The position numbers were made by a program, and so were the translations under genes. The notes below the pieces were generated by a model. It was not told where the DNA came from and ran no database searches. It saw only the letters and a list, made by a program, of their open reading frames with translations. This document shows positions 24,810-33,768 of a stretch of DNA of 64,000 nucleotides, piece by piece (position 1 is the first letter of the stretch; every line of letters starts with the position of its first letter). The stretch covers positions 24,443 through 88,442 of the forward strand of contig NZ_WKKF01000013.1 of assembly GCF_009674765.1 (NCBI RefSeq), written 5' to 3'. Source of the stretch: Metabacillus idriensis (GTDB taxonomy: Bacteria; Bacillota; Bacilli; Bacillales; Bacillaceae).

Positions 24810-26060
24810 CTATTTATAATTCTTAATATCTTTTAAAAGCACCCAGCAGACAAGCCCGATTACAAATAGCGAAAGACCGCAAATAAACAGGACCCGTCCT
24901 CCGCCAAACTCATCTGTGAAAAAGGAAGCAACAGCTAATCCTGCCGGCGGCAGAACACTTGTGAATGCCCCGATCATACCAAATACTCTGCCCTGAAGCT
25001 CACTTGAGACTTCTAATCTAAGAATGACATTTACGAGCAGTGTACAAAAAGAAAACATAAAGCCAACCAATAGAATAAGCGGGATGCTCCATGCAGCGGA
25101 GTTTATCCCTCCAAGCAGCATGTAAAGCGGTCCAAGTCCAATCATGCTAGAGATAATGAGGACACCGCGGTGCACCAGTTTTTTTCCTAAAAACATAATG
25201 AGTCCTGCACCTGCCATGTATCCAAGCGGGATGCTCGCTTCAATCAGTCCAAACTCGATCGGGCTTGCTTTCCATTCTTTGATTGCCATGACCTGAATAA
25301 TCATAAGAGTGGTTGTGAAAAACAAGATAAGAGTAGGAGAGAGGATTGTAATGGCTCTTGCAAACGGCTCTTTCCATATATAAGTGAAACCAGTTATAAA
25401 ATCCTGCTTGAATGTAGTTTTTGCTGCAAACGATGCCCGATGTTCAGGAAAATCCTTTACGATGACGACAAGAATGACTGATAAAAGAAACATAAAAGCA
25501 TCAATTAAAATAGCGGTGACCCCGCCAAAAGCAGCCACAATGACTCCGCCTGCTGCAAACCCGAGAGTTCTTGCAATATTGTCTGCAAGACTCATGGCTC
25601 CTGTAGCGGTTTGGATGTTTTCCTTCCCGACTACATCGATGAGAGAAGCGTTAAATGCTGGAGCTTTAAATAACCCCGATAACGCAGTTAAAGCGGTTAA
25701 AAGAATGATGACCCAAAAAGGAGTCTGCACAGAAATCGCAGCGGCAAGCCCTACTACGAGCACGCACCGGATCATGTCAGCGATCCACATCATTTTTTTT
25801 CGGTTCATCCGGTCAGCTGCCGTCCCTGCAATGGAGGCAAAACATGTGCTGACGAGGAGATGAGTAATTAAAATCGCTGACATCAATGTCGCACTGTCAT
25901 ACGTCTTCAGCACCCAAATATTCAAGGCAATCGTGTGAAAGGTGCCTCCAAAAATCGAGAGAGTGTATGCTGCAAAAAGAGATAAAAATGTACGGTTGCG
26001 CCACAAGCTTAACGGCTTACCAACTATTGATTCTAATTGAACGGACTGGGGACTTTCCAT
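24810..26060 (-). CDS. MFS transporter, drug-efflux type
   Basis: 416 residues from ATG 26060, with AAAGGGG 9 nt upstream; 12 predicted membrane helices. Loop motif RMNRKKMMW between helices 2 and 3 and PAFNASLIDVVGKENIQ in helix 5 region are typical of the enterobactin/macrolide-efflux MFS branch (EntS/MefA-like). Cytoplasmic-membrane proton-driven exporter; substrate not predictable. Two palindromes upstream (26077-26092, 26132-26149) suggest tight repression by an unlinked regulator. Confidence 0.82.
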   Translation of the reverse strand: MESPQSVQLESIVGKPLSLWRNRTFLSLFAAYTLSIFGGTFHTIALNIWVLKTYDSATLMSAILITHLLVSTCFASIAGTAADRMNRKKMMWIADMIRCVLVVGLAAAISVQTPFWVIILLTALTALSGLFKAPAFNASLIDVVGKENIQTATGAMSLADNIARTLGFAAGGVIVAAFGGVTAILIDAFMFLLSVILVVIVKDFPEHRASFAAKTTFKQDFITGFTYIWKEPFARAITILSPTLILFFTTTLMIIQVMAIKEWKASPIEFGLIEASIPLGYMAGAGLIMFLGKKLVHRGVLIISSMIGLGPLYMLLGGINSAAWSIPLILLVGFMFSFCTLLVNVILRLEVSSELQGRVFGMIGAFTSVLPPAGLAVASFFTDEFGGGRVLFICGLSLFVIGLVCWVLLKDIKNYK

Positions 26061-26076
26061 GGCAGTCAACCCCTTT

Positions 26077-26149
26077 ACTTAATCGTTTAAGTGTTAATGA
26101 AGATATAAAATTCAGAGGGATATAGAACAGCAACTTAAACGTTTAAGTT
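26077..26149 (-). promoter_or_regulatory. two related palindromic operators before the MFS gene
   Basis: ACTTAATCGTTTAAGT (26077-26092) and the perfect palindrome AACTTAAACGTTTAAGTT (26132-26149). The start points are 55 bp apart. No regulator gene is adjacent; the downstream gene is a methyltransferase. Confidence 0.55.
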
Positions 26150-26266
26150 AAGTTTACGTTCAACCTGCAATCCTGTCAATACAGCAAATTTCTTTCAGGT
26201 AGAGTTTAACAAGCTGTGTTTGGTGATAAAGATAAGAACAAGACGAATCCGTAAGAGGTGTCAGAC

Positions 26267-26881
26267 ATGTTTTCAGCATTCACAAAAAATTTCAGCAAGC
26301 CAAAAGGTTTTTTTGGAATCATTGCCGGCAAAATCATGGCACTTGAAAATCAAACGATCAATAAATGGACGATTTCAAAATTACGCATTAAGCCAGGTGA
26401 TCATATTTTAGAAATTGGATTTGGCCCTGGTTACAGTATGGGCTACATGCTTAAGAACTACCGCAGAATTAAAATTGATGGCGTGGATGTATCAGAAACA
26501 ATGAAAGAACAGGCTGAGAAGCATTTTGCATCTGACATTGAAGAAGGGAGAGTAAAGCTCATGAAAGCTGACGCAGAGAAGGTTGATTTACCGCATCGGA
26601 CCTATGACCGAATCCTTTCCGTAAATAACTACACCATTTGGAATGATCCCCGCGCAGGACTAGAAAACATCACAAGATCTTTAAAGCCGGGCGGAGTAAT
26701 CGCCATCACAATGCAGCCAAGGGAAGAGGATGCAAGTGCAGAAAAGACAAGAATGTTCGGCCGCCAAATCCACGATGACATGCTTGCATGCGGGTATGAA
26801 AATATAAAAGTCTCGTATAAAAAAGTTCGTCCTGAGCTTACGGTTTGTGTAACTGCCAGAAAAAAGACGACTCAGGTTTAA
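26267..26881 (+). CDS. class I SAM-dependent methyltransferase
   Basis: 204 residues from ATG 26267, preceded by AAGAGGTG. Rossmann methyltransferase: motif I ILEIGFGPGYSMGYML, acidic GVDVSETM, motif II KADAEKVDLP, and an RSLKPGGVIAITMQ strand. Of the UbiE/Methyltransf_11 type. Substrate unknown. It is not obviously in an operon with its neighbours. Confidence 0.85.
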   Translation: MFSAFTKNFSKPKGFFGIIAGKIMALENQTINKWTISKLRIKPGDHILEIGFGPGYSMGYMLKNYRRIKIDGVDVSETMKEQAEKHFASDIEEGRVKLMKADAEKVDLPHRTYDRILSVNNYTIWNDPRAGLENITRSLKPGGVIAITMQPREEDASAEKTRMFGRQIHDDMLACGYENIKVSYKKVRPELTVCVTARKKTTQV

Positions 26882-26952
26882 GATAAATTTAAGATAAGAG
26901 ATTCGTCCATCCTTGTCATAATGAAAAAAGGAAAAAAAAGGATGGTGATTGT

Positions 26953-27144
26953 GTGATAAACCGTAATAATATCGGTATAATTCTCTTTTTGACTGCTTGT
27001 GTCATAGCGTTATGCTATGTATTTATCTTTAAAGATACATCCTATGGAATCTACATCAGAAGGTTTGCCAGTATCCTCGGGTTGGCAGGCTGTCTGCTCA
27101 TACCGGGATCGATAAACAAAGGAGTGGAAAAAAGTGAACGTTAA
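26953..27144 (+). CDS. 63-residue membrane protein
   Basis: GTG start with AAAGGATGGTG upstream. Two hydrophobic segments (about 6-25 and 37-52) joined by a short FKDTSYGIYIRR loop make a small hairpin membrane protein. Its last codons overlap the start of the cupin gene by 11 nt and carry that gene's ribosome binding site (AAAGGAGTGG), so the two are co-translated. Not recognised; function unknown. Confidence 0.6.
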   Translation: MINRNNIGIILFLTACVIALCYVFIFKDTSYGIYIRRFASILGLAGCLLIPGSINKGVEKSER

Positions 27145-27622
27145 AACATTCATGTTCAAGGACGACGGCAGCATCCCAAATAACCCGAATCTGCCTCTTC
27201 TCATTTACGAAGGAGCCTTTCCTTCAACAGAACAGTTCGAGTCAACGATTCTTGAGCACGGCTGGTCGGGAACTTGGGTAGACGGTGTATATGACTACCA
27301 TCATTATCACAGCACCTCCCATGAAGTATTAGGGGTAGTCAGCGGCACAGCAGAAATCCTTTTCGGCGGCGAAAATGGGACGGCCGTTGCGGTTAAACAA
27401 GGAGATGTCGCAGTTATTCCGGCTGGCGTTGGACATAAATGCATCGGAAAAAGCTCAGATTTTCAAGTGATGGGAGCCTATCCAGACGATCAGGAAATGG
27501 ATATGTGCACCGGAAAGAAAGAAGAGCGGCCGCAGGCATTAAATCGAATTCAAAACGTACCGCTGCCTGAACACGATCCTTTATTAGGCAAAGGCGGACC
27601 AATGTTTGATTATTGGAAGTGA
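27134..27622 (+). CDS. cupin domain protein, YjlB-like
   Basis: 162 residues, GTG start. Cupin beta-barrel with metal-ligand motifs HYHSTSHEVLGVVSG (motif 1) and VIPAGVGHKC (motif 2), similar to B. subtilis YjlB. The family has metal-binding members of unknown reaction. Coupled with the small membrane protein upstream. Confidence 0.8.
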   Translation: MNVKTFMFKDDGSIPNNPNLPLLIYEGAFPSTEQFESTILEHGWSGTWVDGVYDYHHYHSTSHEVLGVVSGTAEILFGGENGTAVAVKQGDVAVIPAGVGHKCIGKSSDFQVMGAYPDDQEMDMCTGKKEERPQALNRIQNVPLPEHDPLLGKGGPMFDYWK

Positions 27623-27653
27623 AAGCAGGCTGGTTTGTCCTGCTTTCACTTCC
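27615..27653 (+). terminator. terminator after the cupin gene
   Basis: GGAAGTGAAAGCAGG pairs with CCTGCTTTCACTTCC over 15 bp around a 9-nt loop; the tail has few T, so efficiency may be modest. Confidence 0.6.
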
Positions 27654-27660
27654 ATATTAA

Positions 27661-27690
27661 TTGACATCTAATCCTATCATCGTGTAATAT
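27661..27690 (+). promoter_or_regulatory. SigA promoter of the aldehyde dehydrogenase gene
   Basis: TTGACA (27661-27666), 18-nt spacer, TAATAT (27685-27690). Confidence 0.55.
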
Positions 27691-27739
27691 ATGTTTATAA
27701 GATTAAACATATAAACACTTTAAGAGGTGGATGAAATAA

Positions 27740-29119
27740 ATGACTGCTCAAGAACAAATACAAGCTCTTCTCTTCAATCAAAGAGCCTACTTTTTAAGTG
27801 GAAACACTAGAAGTGTGCAAGGAAGATATGATCAGCTCGGCAAGCTTCGTCTAGCTATAAAGAAAAAGGAACGTGCGATCATGGATGCATTGAACAAGGA
27901 TTTAAACAAATCCGAGTTTGAAGCCTATTCAACCGAGATCGGCATACTTCTCGAGGAGATTTCTTTCTCACAAAAGAATCTTAAAAAATGGGCTGCTCCT
28001 AAAAAGGTGAAAACAGCCATGACCCACATCGGTACAACTGGGAAAATTGTTCCGGAGCCTTTTGGAACAGCGCTTATTATTGCACCTTGGAATTATCCAT
28101 TTCAGCTCGCAATATCTCCGCTTGTCGGCGCGATTGCCGCAGGAAACACAGCGGTTCTGAAACCATCTGAATTTGCACCGAATGTATCAAGTCTTCTGAA
28201 AGACCTTGTAGAAGAAATCTTTCCTTCAGAACTTGTCGCAGTGGTTGAAGGCGGTATTGAAACAAATCAACTGCTGCTAGACCAGAAATTCGATACGATT
28301 TTCTTTACAGGAAGTGTGCCCGTCGGAAAAATCGTGATGGAGGCAGCATCCAAGCACCTTACACCCGTCACATTGGAGCTTGGCGGAAAAAGCCCGTGTA
28401 TTGTCCACAAAGATGCTGATTTGAAGCTCTCTGCAAAAAGAATTGCCTTCGGAAAGTTTACTAATGCGGGTCAAACCTGCATAGCACCAGACTATCTGCT
28501 TGTTCACAGTGACGTAAAGAAAGAATTTCTATCGCTGCTTCAAGCTGAAATCACGGAAATGTTCAGTGAGAACCCGCTTTTGAATGAAAATTACAGCAGA
28601 ATGATCAGTGAGAAGCACTTTGAACGTTTAACGGAATTTTTCTCAGACGGAAAAGCTATTTTAGGCGGAACAGCCGATCGTAATTCTTTGAAAATTGCTC
28701 CAACGATTTTAGATGAGGTAAAGGCGGATGCAGCTGTTATGCAGGAAGAGATCTTCGGTCCGATTTTACCGGTTATGGAATATGCCGATTTAGATGAGGC
28801 CATTACCTTTATTCAAGCTCGCCCTAAACCACTTGCTCTCTACCTGTTTACTGCAAGTAAACAGACGGAACAGCAGATCATTGGACAGGTTTCCTTTGGC
28901 GGAGGATGTATAAACGATACGCTCATGCACATTGCAACCCCGCATCTTCCATTTGGGGGAGTAGGGGAAAGCGGTATGGGCAATTATCACGGCAAGTACA
29001 GCTTTGAAGCCTTTTCTCATTACAAAAGTGTTCTCCACCAAACAACAAAATTTGATTTCAGCTTCAGATATCCTAACGCAAAAAACGGACTGAAATTGAT
29101 AAGAAGATTGCTTAAATAA
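27740..29119 (+). CDS. aldehyde dehydrogenase, class 3 type (YwdH-like)
   Basis: 459 residues, about 40 fewer than common ALDHs, which is the class 3 length. NAD(P)-dependent oxidation of aldehydes: APWNYPFQL, FFTGSVPVGK cofactor strand, general base Glu in LELGGKSP, catalytic Cys in NAGQTCIAPDY. The C-terminal extension (RYPNAKNGLKLIRRLLK) is basic and amphipathic, as in membrane-associated long-chain aldehyde dehydrogenases. AGAGGTGG precedes the ATG. Resembles B. subtilis YwdH. Confidence 0.9.
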   Translation: MTAQEQIQALLFNQRAYFLSGNTRSVQGRYDQLGKLRLAIKKKERAIMDALNKDLNKSEFEAYSTEIGILLEEISFSQKNLKKWAAPKKVKTAMTHIGTTGKIVPEPFGTALIIAPWNYPFQLAISPLVGAIAAGNTAVLKPSEFAPNVSSLLKDLVEEIFPSELVAVVEGGIETNQLLLDQKFDTIFFTGSVPVGKIVMEAASKHLTPVTLELGGKSPCIVHKDADLKLSAKRIAFGKFTNAGQTCIAPDYLLVHSDVKKEFLSLLQAEITEMFSENPLLNENYSRMISEKHFERLTEFFSDGKAILGGTADRNSLKIAPTILDEVKADAAVMQEEIFGPILPVMEYADLDEAITFIQARPKPLALYLFTASKQTEQQIIGQVSFGGGCINDTLMHIATPHLPFGGVGESGMGNYHGKYSFEAFSHYKSVLHQTTKFDFSFRYPNAKNGLKLIRRLLK

Positions 29120-29123
29120 AAGA

Positions 29124-29156
29124 AAGCAGCGGACTGCACAAGGTTCGCTGCTTTTT
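29124..29156 (+). terminator. terminator after the aldehyde dehydrogenase
   Basis: AGCAGCGGA and TTCGCTGCT form a stem followed by TTTTT. Confidence 0.7.
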
Positions 29157-29167
29157 CAGCGAAGAAA

Positions 29168-29234
29168 AAAGTGATTACTCACTTTACAAAAGAATATACA
29201 TAGCTTAAGGTATAAATGAGTGATTACTCACTTT
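29168..29234 (+). promoter_or_regulatory. duplicated operator before the ABC exporter
   Basis: GTGATTACTCACTTT occurs twice, starting at 29171 and 29220 (49 bp apart); TGAGTGATTACTCA in the second is a near-perfect palindrome. Probably bound by the TetR regulator encoded after the exporter. Confidence 0.5.
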
Positions 29235-29252
29235 TATTTAGGAGGTTTTCAT

Positions 29253-29978
29253 ATGAGTGAAAAGAGCATCGTACTCCAATCAGTTTCAAAATCATTCGGT
29301 AAAAAAGAAGTGATAAAAAATGTTTCATTTTCAGTAGGAAAAGGGGAAATCTTTGGCCTGCTGGGACCTTCAGGGTCAGGAAAAACAACGTTAATTAAAA
29401 TGATAGTTGGCATTGATGAAGCAAGCACCGGGGAAGCAAGCGTGTTAGGGGTGAAAATGCCGGACTTAAAATCTCTGAAAACGATCGGATTCATGGCACA
29501 GTCAGATGCTCTTTACGGAGAGCTTACCGGAAAAGAAAATATAGCTTTTTTCGCCGCTCTCAGCGGTCTAAAAGGAAAGAAGAAAAAAGAGAGAATTCAG
29601 TATGTGATGGATCTTGTTAACCTTTCTGAGCATGCGGCGAAACGGACAGGAGACTATTCAGGGGGAATGAAGCGCCGTCTGTCACTTGCGATTGCCATGC
29701 TTCATCAACCGCAGATCCTTGTTCTCGATGAGCCGACGGTGGGGATTGATCCAATCCTGCGCCAGTCGATTTGGGAGGAGCTTGAAAACATCAGGCGTAC
29801 AGGAACGACGATTGTTGTGACAACGCATGTAATGGATGAGGCTGAAAAATGTGACAGGATTGGCTTCATTCGGGAAGGAATCCTTATCGCTTCAGGAACT
29901 CCTGAACAATTGAAATCAGACTCTAAGTCAAACACCATTGAAGAGGCCTTTTTAGCTTATGGAGGTGCAAAAGAATGA
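29253..29978 (+). CDS. ABC transporter ATP-binding protein
   Basis: 241 residues from ATG 29253 with AGGAGG upstream. Walker A GPSGSGKTT, signature YSGGMKRRLSLAIAM, Walker B ILVLDEPTVGIDP, H-loop VVTTHVMDEAEKC. Of the DrrA/NodI drug-export type. Its stop overlaps the permease start (ATGA), so the two form one complex in the membrane. Substrate unknown. Confidence 0.9.
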   Translation: MSEKSIVLQSVSKSFGKKEVIKNVSFSVGKGEIFGLLGPSGSGKTTLIKMIVGIDEASTGEASVLGVKMPDLKSLKTIGFMAQSDALYGELTGKENIAFFAALSGLKGKKKKERIQYVMDLVNLSEHAAKRTGDYSGGMKRRLSLAIAMLHQPQILVLDEPTVGIDPILRQSIWEELENIRRTGTTIVVTTHVMDEAEKCDRIGFIREGILIASGTPEQLKSDSKSNTIEEAFLAYGGAKE

Positions 29979-30988
29979 GAGTGCTTGCGATTGTGATACG
30001 GATCATTCAGCAATTTGTCCGGGATAAGCGAACGCTGGCGCTGATGCTTATTGCCCCGCTGTTTATCCTTACTTTAATGAACTTTATTTTTGACAGTGAG
30101 GCCTATTCACCTAAAATTGGCGTCCATGGAGCCCCGGAGCAATTGATGACTATTCTAGAGGAGAATGATAGCAAAGTCATAGAATACGATGAAAATGCAC
30201 CTGGAAAATGGGTGAAAGCAGACAGTCTGGATGCTTTTGTTTCTTTTGATAAAGGGGAAACAGAGATTACATTAGAAGGCTCTGATCCGAGTGTAAGCCG
30301 GGCGGTGCTTGGTCTTATGCAAAAAGGTGTAAAACCGGATCAGCAAGCAGAGCCAGCTGTGACCTACCTGCACGGATCAAGTGATATGACATCCTTTGAT
30401 AACATCGGTCCAATTCTTATCGGCGTATTTATCTTTTTCTTTGTTTTCCTGATTGCAGGTGTTTCTTTTCTGCGTGAAAGAACAAGCGGAACATTGGACC
30501 GGATTATGGCGACACCGCTTAAACGCTTTGAACTGGTTCTTGGGTATGTGATCGGATTTGGTATTTTTACTACATTTCAGGCCATTTTGATATCGGCATT
30601 TTCCATAAGTGTGCTGGACATGATGATGGAAGGACCTTATTTCTATGTTCTTCTTATTACGTTTCTGCTTGCAATGACCTCTTTGACACTAGGCACCTTG
30701 CTGTCTACATTTGCAAATAACGAGCTGCAGATGTTTCAATTCATACCGCTTGTTATTGTGCCGCAAATTTTCTTTTCAGGTCTTTTTAAATTGGAAACGA
30801 TGGCGGATTGGCTGCAGTCCATCAGTTATGCCATGCCGCTTAAATACGGTGCGGATGCTCTGCAGGGGATTATGATTAAAGGATATGGATGGGGCGATAT
30901 TGCACAGGATGTCTATATTCTGCTTGGATTTTCCCTCGCTTTCCTGATTCTTAATATCTTCGCGCTGAAAAAGGTGAGGAGGCTGTAA
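29975..30988 (+). CDS. ABC-2 type permease
   Basis: 337 residues. One N-terminal helix (about 20-40), an extracytoplasmic domain to about 145, then five helices: FIFFFVFLIAGVSFLRER is followed by the ABC-2 signature SGTLDRIMATPLKRFELVLGY-type coupling helix. It pairs with the ATPase just upstream (4-nt overlap) to make a drug- or lipid-type exporter. Confidence 0.88.
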   Translation: MRVLAIVIRIIQQFVRDKRTLALMLIAPLFILTLMNFIFDSEAYSPKIGVHGAPEQLMTILEENDSKVIEYDENAPGKWVKADSLDAFVSFDKGETEITLEGSDPSVSRAVLGLMQKGVKPDQQAEPAVTYLHGSSDMTSFDNIGPILIGVFIFFFVFLIAGVSFLRERTSGTLDRIMATPLKRFELVLGYVIGFGIFTTFQAILISAFSISVLDMMMEGPYFYVLLITFLLAMTSLTLGTLLSTFANNELQMFQFIPLVIVPQIFFSGLFKLETMADWLQSISYAMPLKYGADALQGIMIKGYGWGDIAQDVYILLGFSLAFLILNIFALKKVRRL

Positions 30989-31077
30989 TGCCGGTGTTCT
31001 CTTTTTCATTTAGGCTGTTTTCGCATAGGTTGTTGTTTTCGATTATAAATCTTGCCCGTTATTTTCCGCTGCAATCC

Positions 31078-31099
31078 ACTAAATGTTTTAACATTTAGT
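31078..31099 (+). promoter_or_regulatory. 22-bp palindrome before the TetR gene
   Basis: ACTAAATGTT-TT-AACATTTAGT, perfect apart from its centre, 75 bp before the TetR start. Candidate autoregulatory operator; differs from the duplicated element before the exporter. Confidence 0.5.
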
Positions 31100-31173
31100 C
31101 AAAAAACAACATGGTTTACGAATAGAGCCTTCATTTATAATAAGGACTATAGATAAATGAGGAGTTTTAAAAA

Positions 31174-31830
31174 ATGAGCAATCAATTTTCCATTGAAGAG
31201 CTGCTTAAGCTTACAGATGAAGATGTCAAGATGAGTGAAAAACAAAAAAAGGTAGTGGAAGCTGCCATTGAAATATTTGCAGACAAAGGGTTTGCAGCGG
31301 CATCTACCAGTGAAATTGCTAAAAAAGCGGGAGTCGCAGAGGGTACGATTTTCCGTCATTATCAAACGAAAAAAGACCTGCTGTTTTCGATTGTCATGCC
31401 GACCATAACAAAATTCATTGCCCCGTTTTTAGTGAGGAATTTTCTTCAGGATGTGACAAACCAGAATCATCAGGACCTTGAACAAATGCTGAGATTCATT
31501 CTTGAAAACCGCTATGAGTTTATCAAGAAAAATCATCCTGTGATCAAGATTTTACTTCAGGAAGTTTTTTTTCATGAAGAGTTCAGGGGGGAGCTCCGCA
31601 AGGTCGTTCTGGAACATGCAGTTGAGAAGCTGAAGCAGCTGATCAAGCACTTCCAGGAAAAAGGCGAGATGGTTGAAATGCCTCCTGAAACGGTTCTTCG
31701 AATGATTATCACCACCATTATGGGGTTCCTGATTGGAAGGTTCATCATCCTGCCGGATCTGGACTGGGATGATGAAGCGGAAAAAGAATATACGATTCAG
31801 TTTCTTTTGCATGGATTGATGAAAGAGTAG
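31174..31830 (+). CDS. TetR family regulator
   Basis: 218 residues. N-terminal 20 residues precede the TetR helix-turn-helix (VVEAAIEIFADKGF then STSEIAKKAGVAEGTIFRHYQTKKDLL). The C-terminal domain binds an unknown ligand. Same direction as the ABC exporter just upstream and the probable repressor of it. GAGGAG lies before the ATG. Confidence 0.9.
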   Translation: MSNQFSIEELLKLTDEDVKMSEKQKKVVEAAIEIFADKGFAAASTSEIAKKAGVAEGTIFRHYQTKKDLLFSIVMPTITKFIAPFLVRNFLQDVTNQNHQDLEQMLRFILENRYEFIKKNHPVIKILLQEVFFHEEFRGELRKVVLEHAVEKLKQLIKHFQEKGEMVEMPPETVLRMIITTIMGFLIGRFIILPDLDWDDEAEKEYTIQFLLHGLMKE

Positions 31831-31863
31831 AAAACAGTGACCTTGATTGTGGGCACTGTTTTT
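31831..31863 (+). terminator. terminator after the TetR gene
   Basis: AAAACAGTG pairs with CACTGTTTTT. The remaining gap to 32071 holds no gene I can support. Confidence 0.65.
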
Positions 31864-32071
31864 AGCTCTTAGAATGGTTTTACCTAAAAAGGGCAATTTC
31901 TTGTTTTCAGGGTATCAAAGAGCGTCTATGAGTACATAAAATGGTCCAGATCCCGATTTAAGGGAATCAAATAGAAGTACGAGTACTCCGCGTCGTCCAA
32001 ATCCAGCTTTGAAGGACATTAAAGCAAATCACAGACCATCAATACCCAGTTACATGACTCAGGTTCCATAC

Positions 32072-32105
32072 AAAAAACAGTGCCCATAAGGACACTGTTT
32101 TTTGC
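32072..32105 (-). terminator. terminator of the metT-like gene
   Basis: AAAAAACAGTGTCC and GGGCACTGTTTTTT (minus strand) form a stem with T tail right after the stop codon; symmetrical enough to work both ways. Confidence 0.8.
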
Positions 32106-32107
32106 AT

Positions 32108-33397
32108 TTAAGCTGCATTTCGTTTAAATCTAGGAAACTGGATCAAAATCGCCGCAATTCCGCAGAGAGCAATCAGAATCGGATAGAACGAATACGGGAG
32201 GATGCTTGTCGGTGAGACAGAAGCGAATTCTGCTGCGGCAAGCATTTGTGCGCCGTATGGAATCAATCCCTGAATGCTGCACGAGAAGATGTCCAGGAGA
32301 CTTGCTGATTTTCGTTTATCAATTTCATACTTATCAGCCATATCTTTCGCAAGTGGGCCAGTTGCAATAATGGAAATCGTATTGTTCGCTGTTGCAAGAT
32401 TTGTTGAACTTACAAGGCCTGCAATGGCAAATTCTGCGCCTTTTTTAGATGAAATACGCTTTGTCATTGATTCTAAAATAAAGTGGATGCCGCCATTTCT
32501 CTTGATCAGCTCAACCATGCCGCCAATTAAAAGCGAGAGAATGACGAGCTCAGCCATGCCCATGATGCCATCTGTTATTTTTTGCAGGAAGGCTGTCAAT
32601 GTATAGGTGCCGTCCATCATGCCAATGACTCCGCCAATCACAATGCCGCCAGTTAAAACCACGATCACGTTCATTCCAAGCAGTGCAGCTGTAAGAACAC
32701 CGATATAAGGAAGCATTTTAATCCAGTTGAATTCACCAGGTGAAACAGGTGATTGTCCGCCGAGTGTCATCACGATTAAGACAACGCATGTGATGATGGC
32801 TGCAGGCAAAACAATAAAGAAGTTTGCTTTGAACTTGTCTTTCATTTCCGTTTGCTGTGTGCGGACAGCAGCGATTGTCGTATCAGAAATAAAGGATAAG
32901 TTATCTCCGAACATCGCTCCTCCAATGACAGCTGCCATAGCAAGAGCAACCGATACATCAGCCTGTGCACTGATTCCTACTCCGATAGGAGCAAGAGCTG
33001 CAATCGTACCTGTTGACGTTCCCATCGCCAGGGAAATGAAAGCCCCAATGATAAATAACCCAACAATCAAAAAGCTTTGCGGCAAAAAGGTAAGAGCAAG
33101 ATTAACAGTTGATTCAACTGCACCCATTCCTTTGGCCACTTCTGAGAAAGCCCCAGCCAATATAAAAATAAACACCATGATCATTAAATCAGGATGACCT
33201 GCCCCTTTAGCAAAGCTCTCCACTTTTGAAGCGAATGTTTCTTTCCGATTCATCATAAGTGCAACGCCTGCTGCAATGATGATTGCTACTAGAATGGGCA
33301 TTTTATAGAAGTCTCCGGTGATGATGCCGGAACCTACAAACAGACCGATAAATATGAGCAAGGGCAGAAGCGCCCAGCCTTTTCCTTTCGTTTCCAT
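32108..33397 (-). CDS. metT: NhaC-family transporter under S-box control, predicted methionine transporter
   Basis: 429 residues from ATG 33397 with AAAGGTGG upstream. Polytopic protein of the NhaC/ion transporter superfamily with about 11 helices; conserved AMGTSTGTIAALAPIG, GGAMFGDNLSFISDTT and TNLATANNTISIIATGPLA segments. Sequence family alone says Na+/H+ antiporter, but a SAM (S-box) riboswitch with terminator precedes it, as for the genes that comparative genomics called metT, a Na+-coupled methionine transporter. Methionine uptake is therefore the better guess, by inference. Single gene. Confidence 0.82.
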   Translation of the reverse strand: METKGKGWALLPLLIFIGLFVGSGIITGDFYKMPILVAIIIAAGVALMMNRKETFASKVESFAKGAGHPDLMIMVFIFILAGAFSEVAKGMGAVESTVNLALTFLPQSFLIVGLFIIGAFISLAMGTSTGTIAALAPIGVGISAQADVSVALAMAAVIGGAMFGDNLSFISDTTIAAVRTQQTEMKDKFKANFFIVLPAAIITCVVLIVMTLGGQSPVSPGEFNWIKMLPYIGVLTAALLGMNVIVVLTGGIVIGGVIGMMDGTYTLTAFLQKITDGIMGMAELVILSLLIGGMVELIKRNGGIHFILESMTKRISSKKGAEFAIAGLVSSTNLATANNTISIIATGPLAKDMADKYEIDKRKSASLLDIFSCSIQGLIPYGAQMLAAAEFASVSPTSILPYSFYPILIALCGIAAILIQFPRFKRNAA

Positions 33398-33444
33398 GTG
33401 AACCACCTTTCATTTCGTAAGCTCTTTTAGCCTGCATAAAAAAA

Positions 33445-33605
33445 GATCTCTTCTAAAATAAGAAGAGACCTTATATCCGGAATGGAAATAAGCTCTTCTC
33501 ATTTTTCAAGCACAGGGCTTGCTGGAATTGGCACAGCACTCGGAATTCCGAGTCCGCTGCCGAGGCATCACAGGGCCAGTCCCTCTGCCTCTCTTAATAA
33601 GAAGA
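33445..33605 (-). promoter_or_regulatory. SAM-I (S-box) riboswitch with terminator
   Basis: Reading the minus strand: P1 pairs TCTTCTTAT (33605-33597) with ATGAGAAGA (33502-33494); between them lie the S-box landmarks AAGAGAGGCAGAGGGACTGG, CCTCGGCAGC and GTGCCAATTCCAGC. The terminator hairpin is 33470-33445 with GGTCTCTTCT/AGAAGAGATC and a T run. Its left arm can instead pair with the P1 right arm to give an antiterminator. When SAM is plentiful, the aptamer holds P1 and transcription stops before the NhaC-type gene. Confidence 0.93.
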
Positions 33606-33768
33606 TATATGTGTGTTTTTAAAAAAGTCCTTTCCTACATTAAGGGGTTATTGTGTAAAAGTCAAATGGTAGATTTAACAAATATTTTTTTCGAAATTGT
33701 TTGAATTTACCGTCATCAGTGGAATAAAATAAACTATATAGTCGGTTTTTAAGGAAGGCGGTGTAAAA

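Noticed and set aside
33519-33704. 61-codon plus-strand frame
   Set aside because: It is antisense to the S-box aptamer, whose conserved elements explain the sequence.
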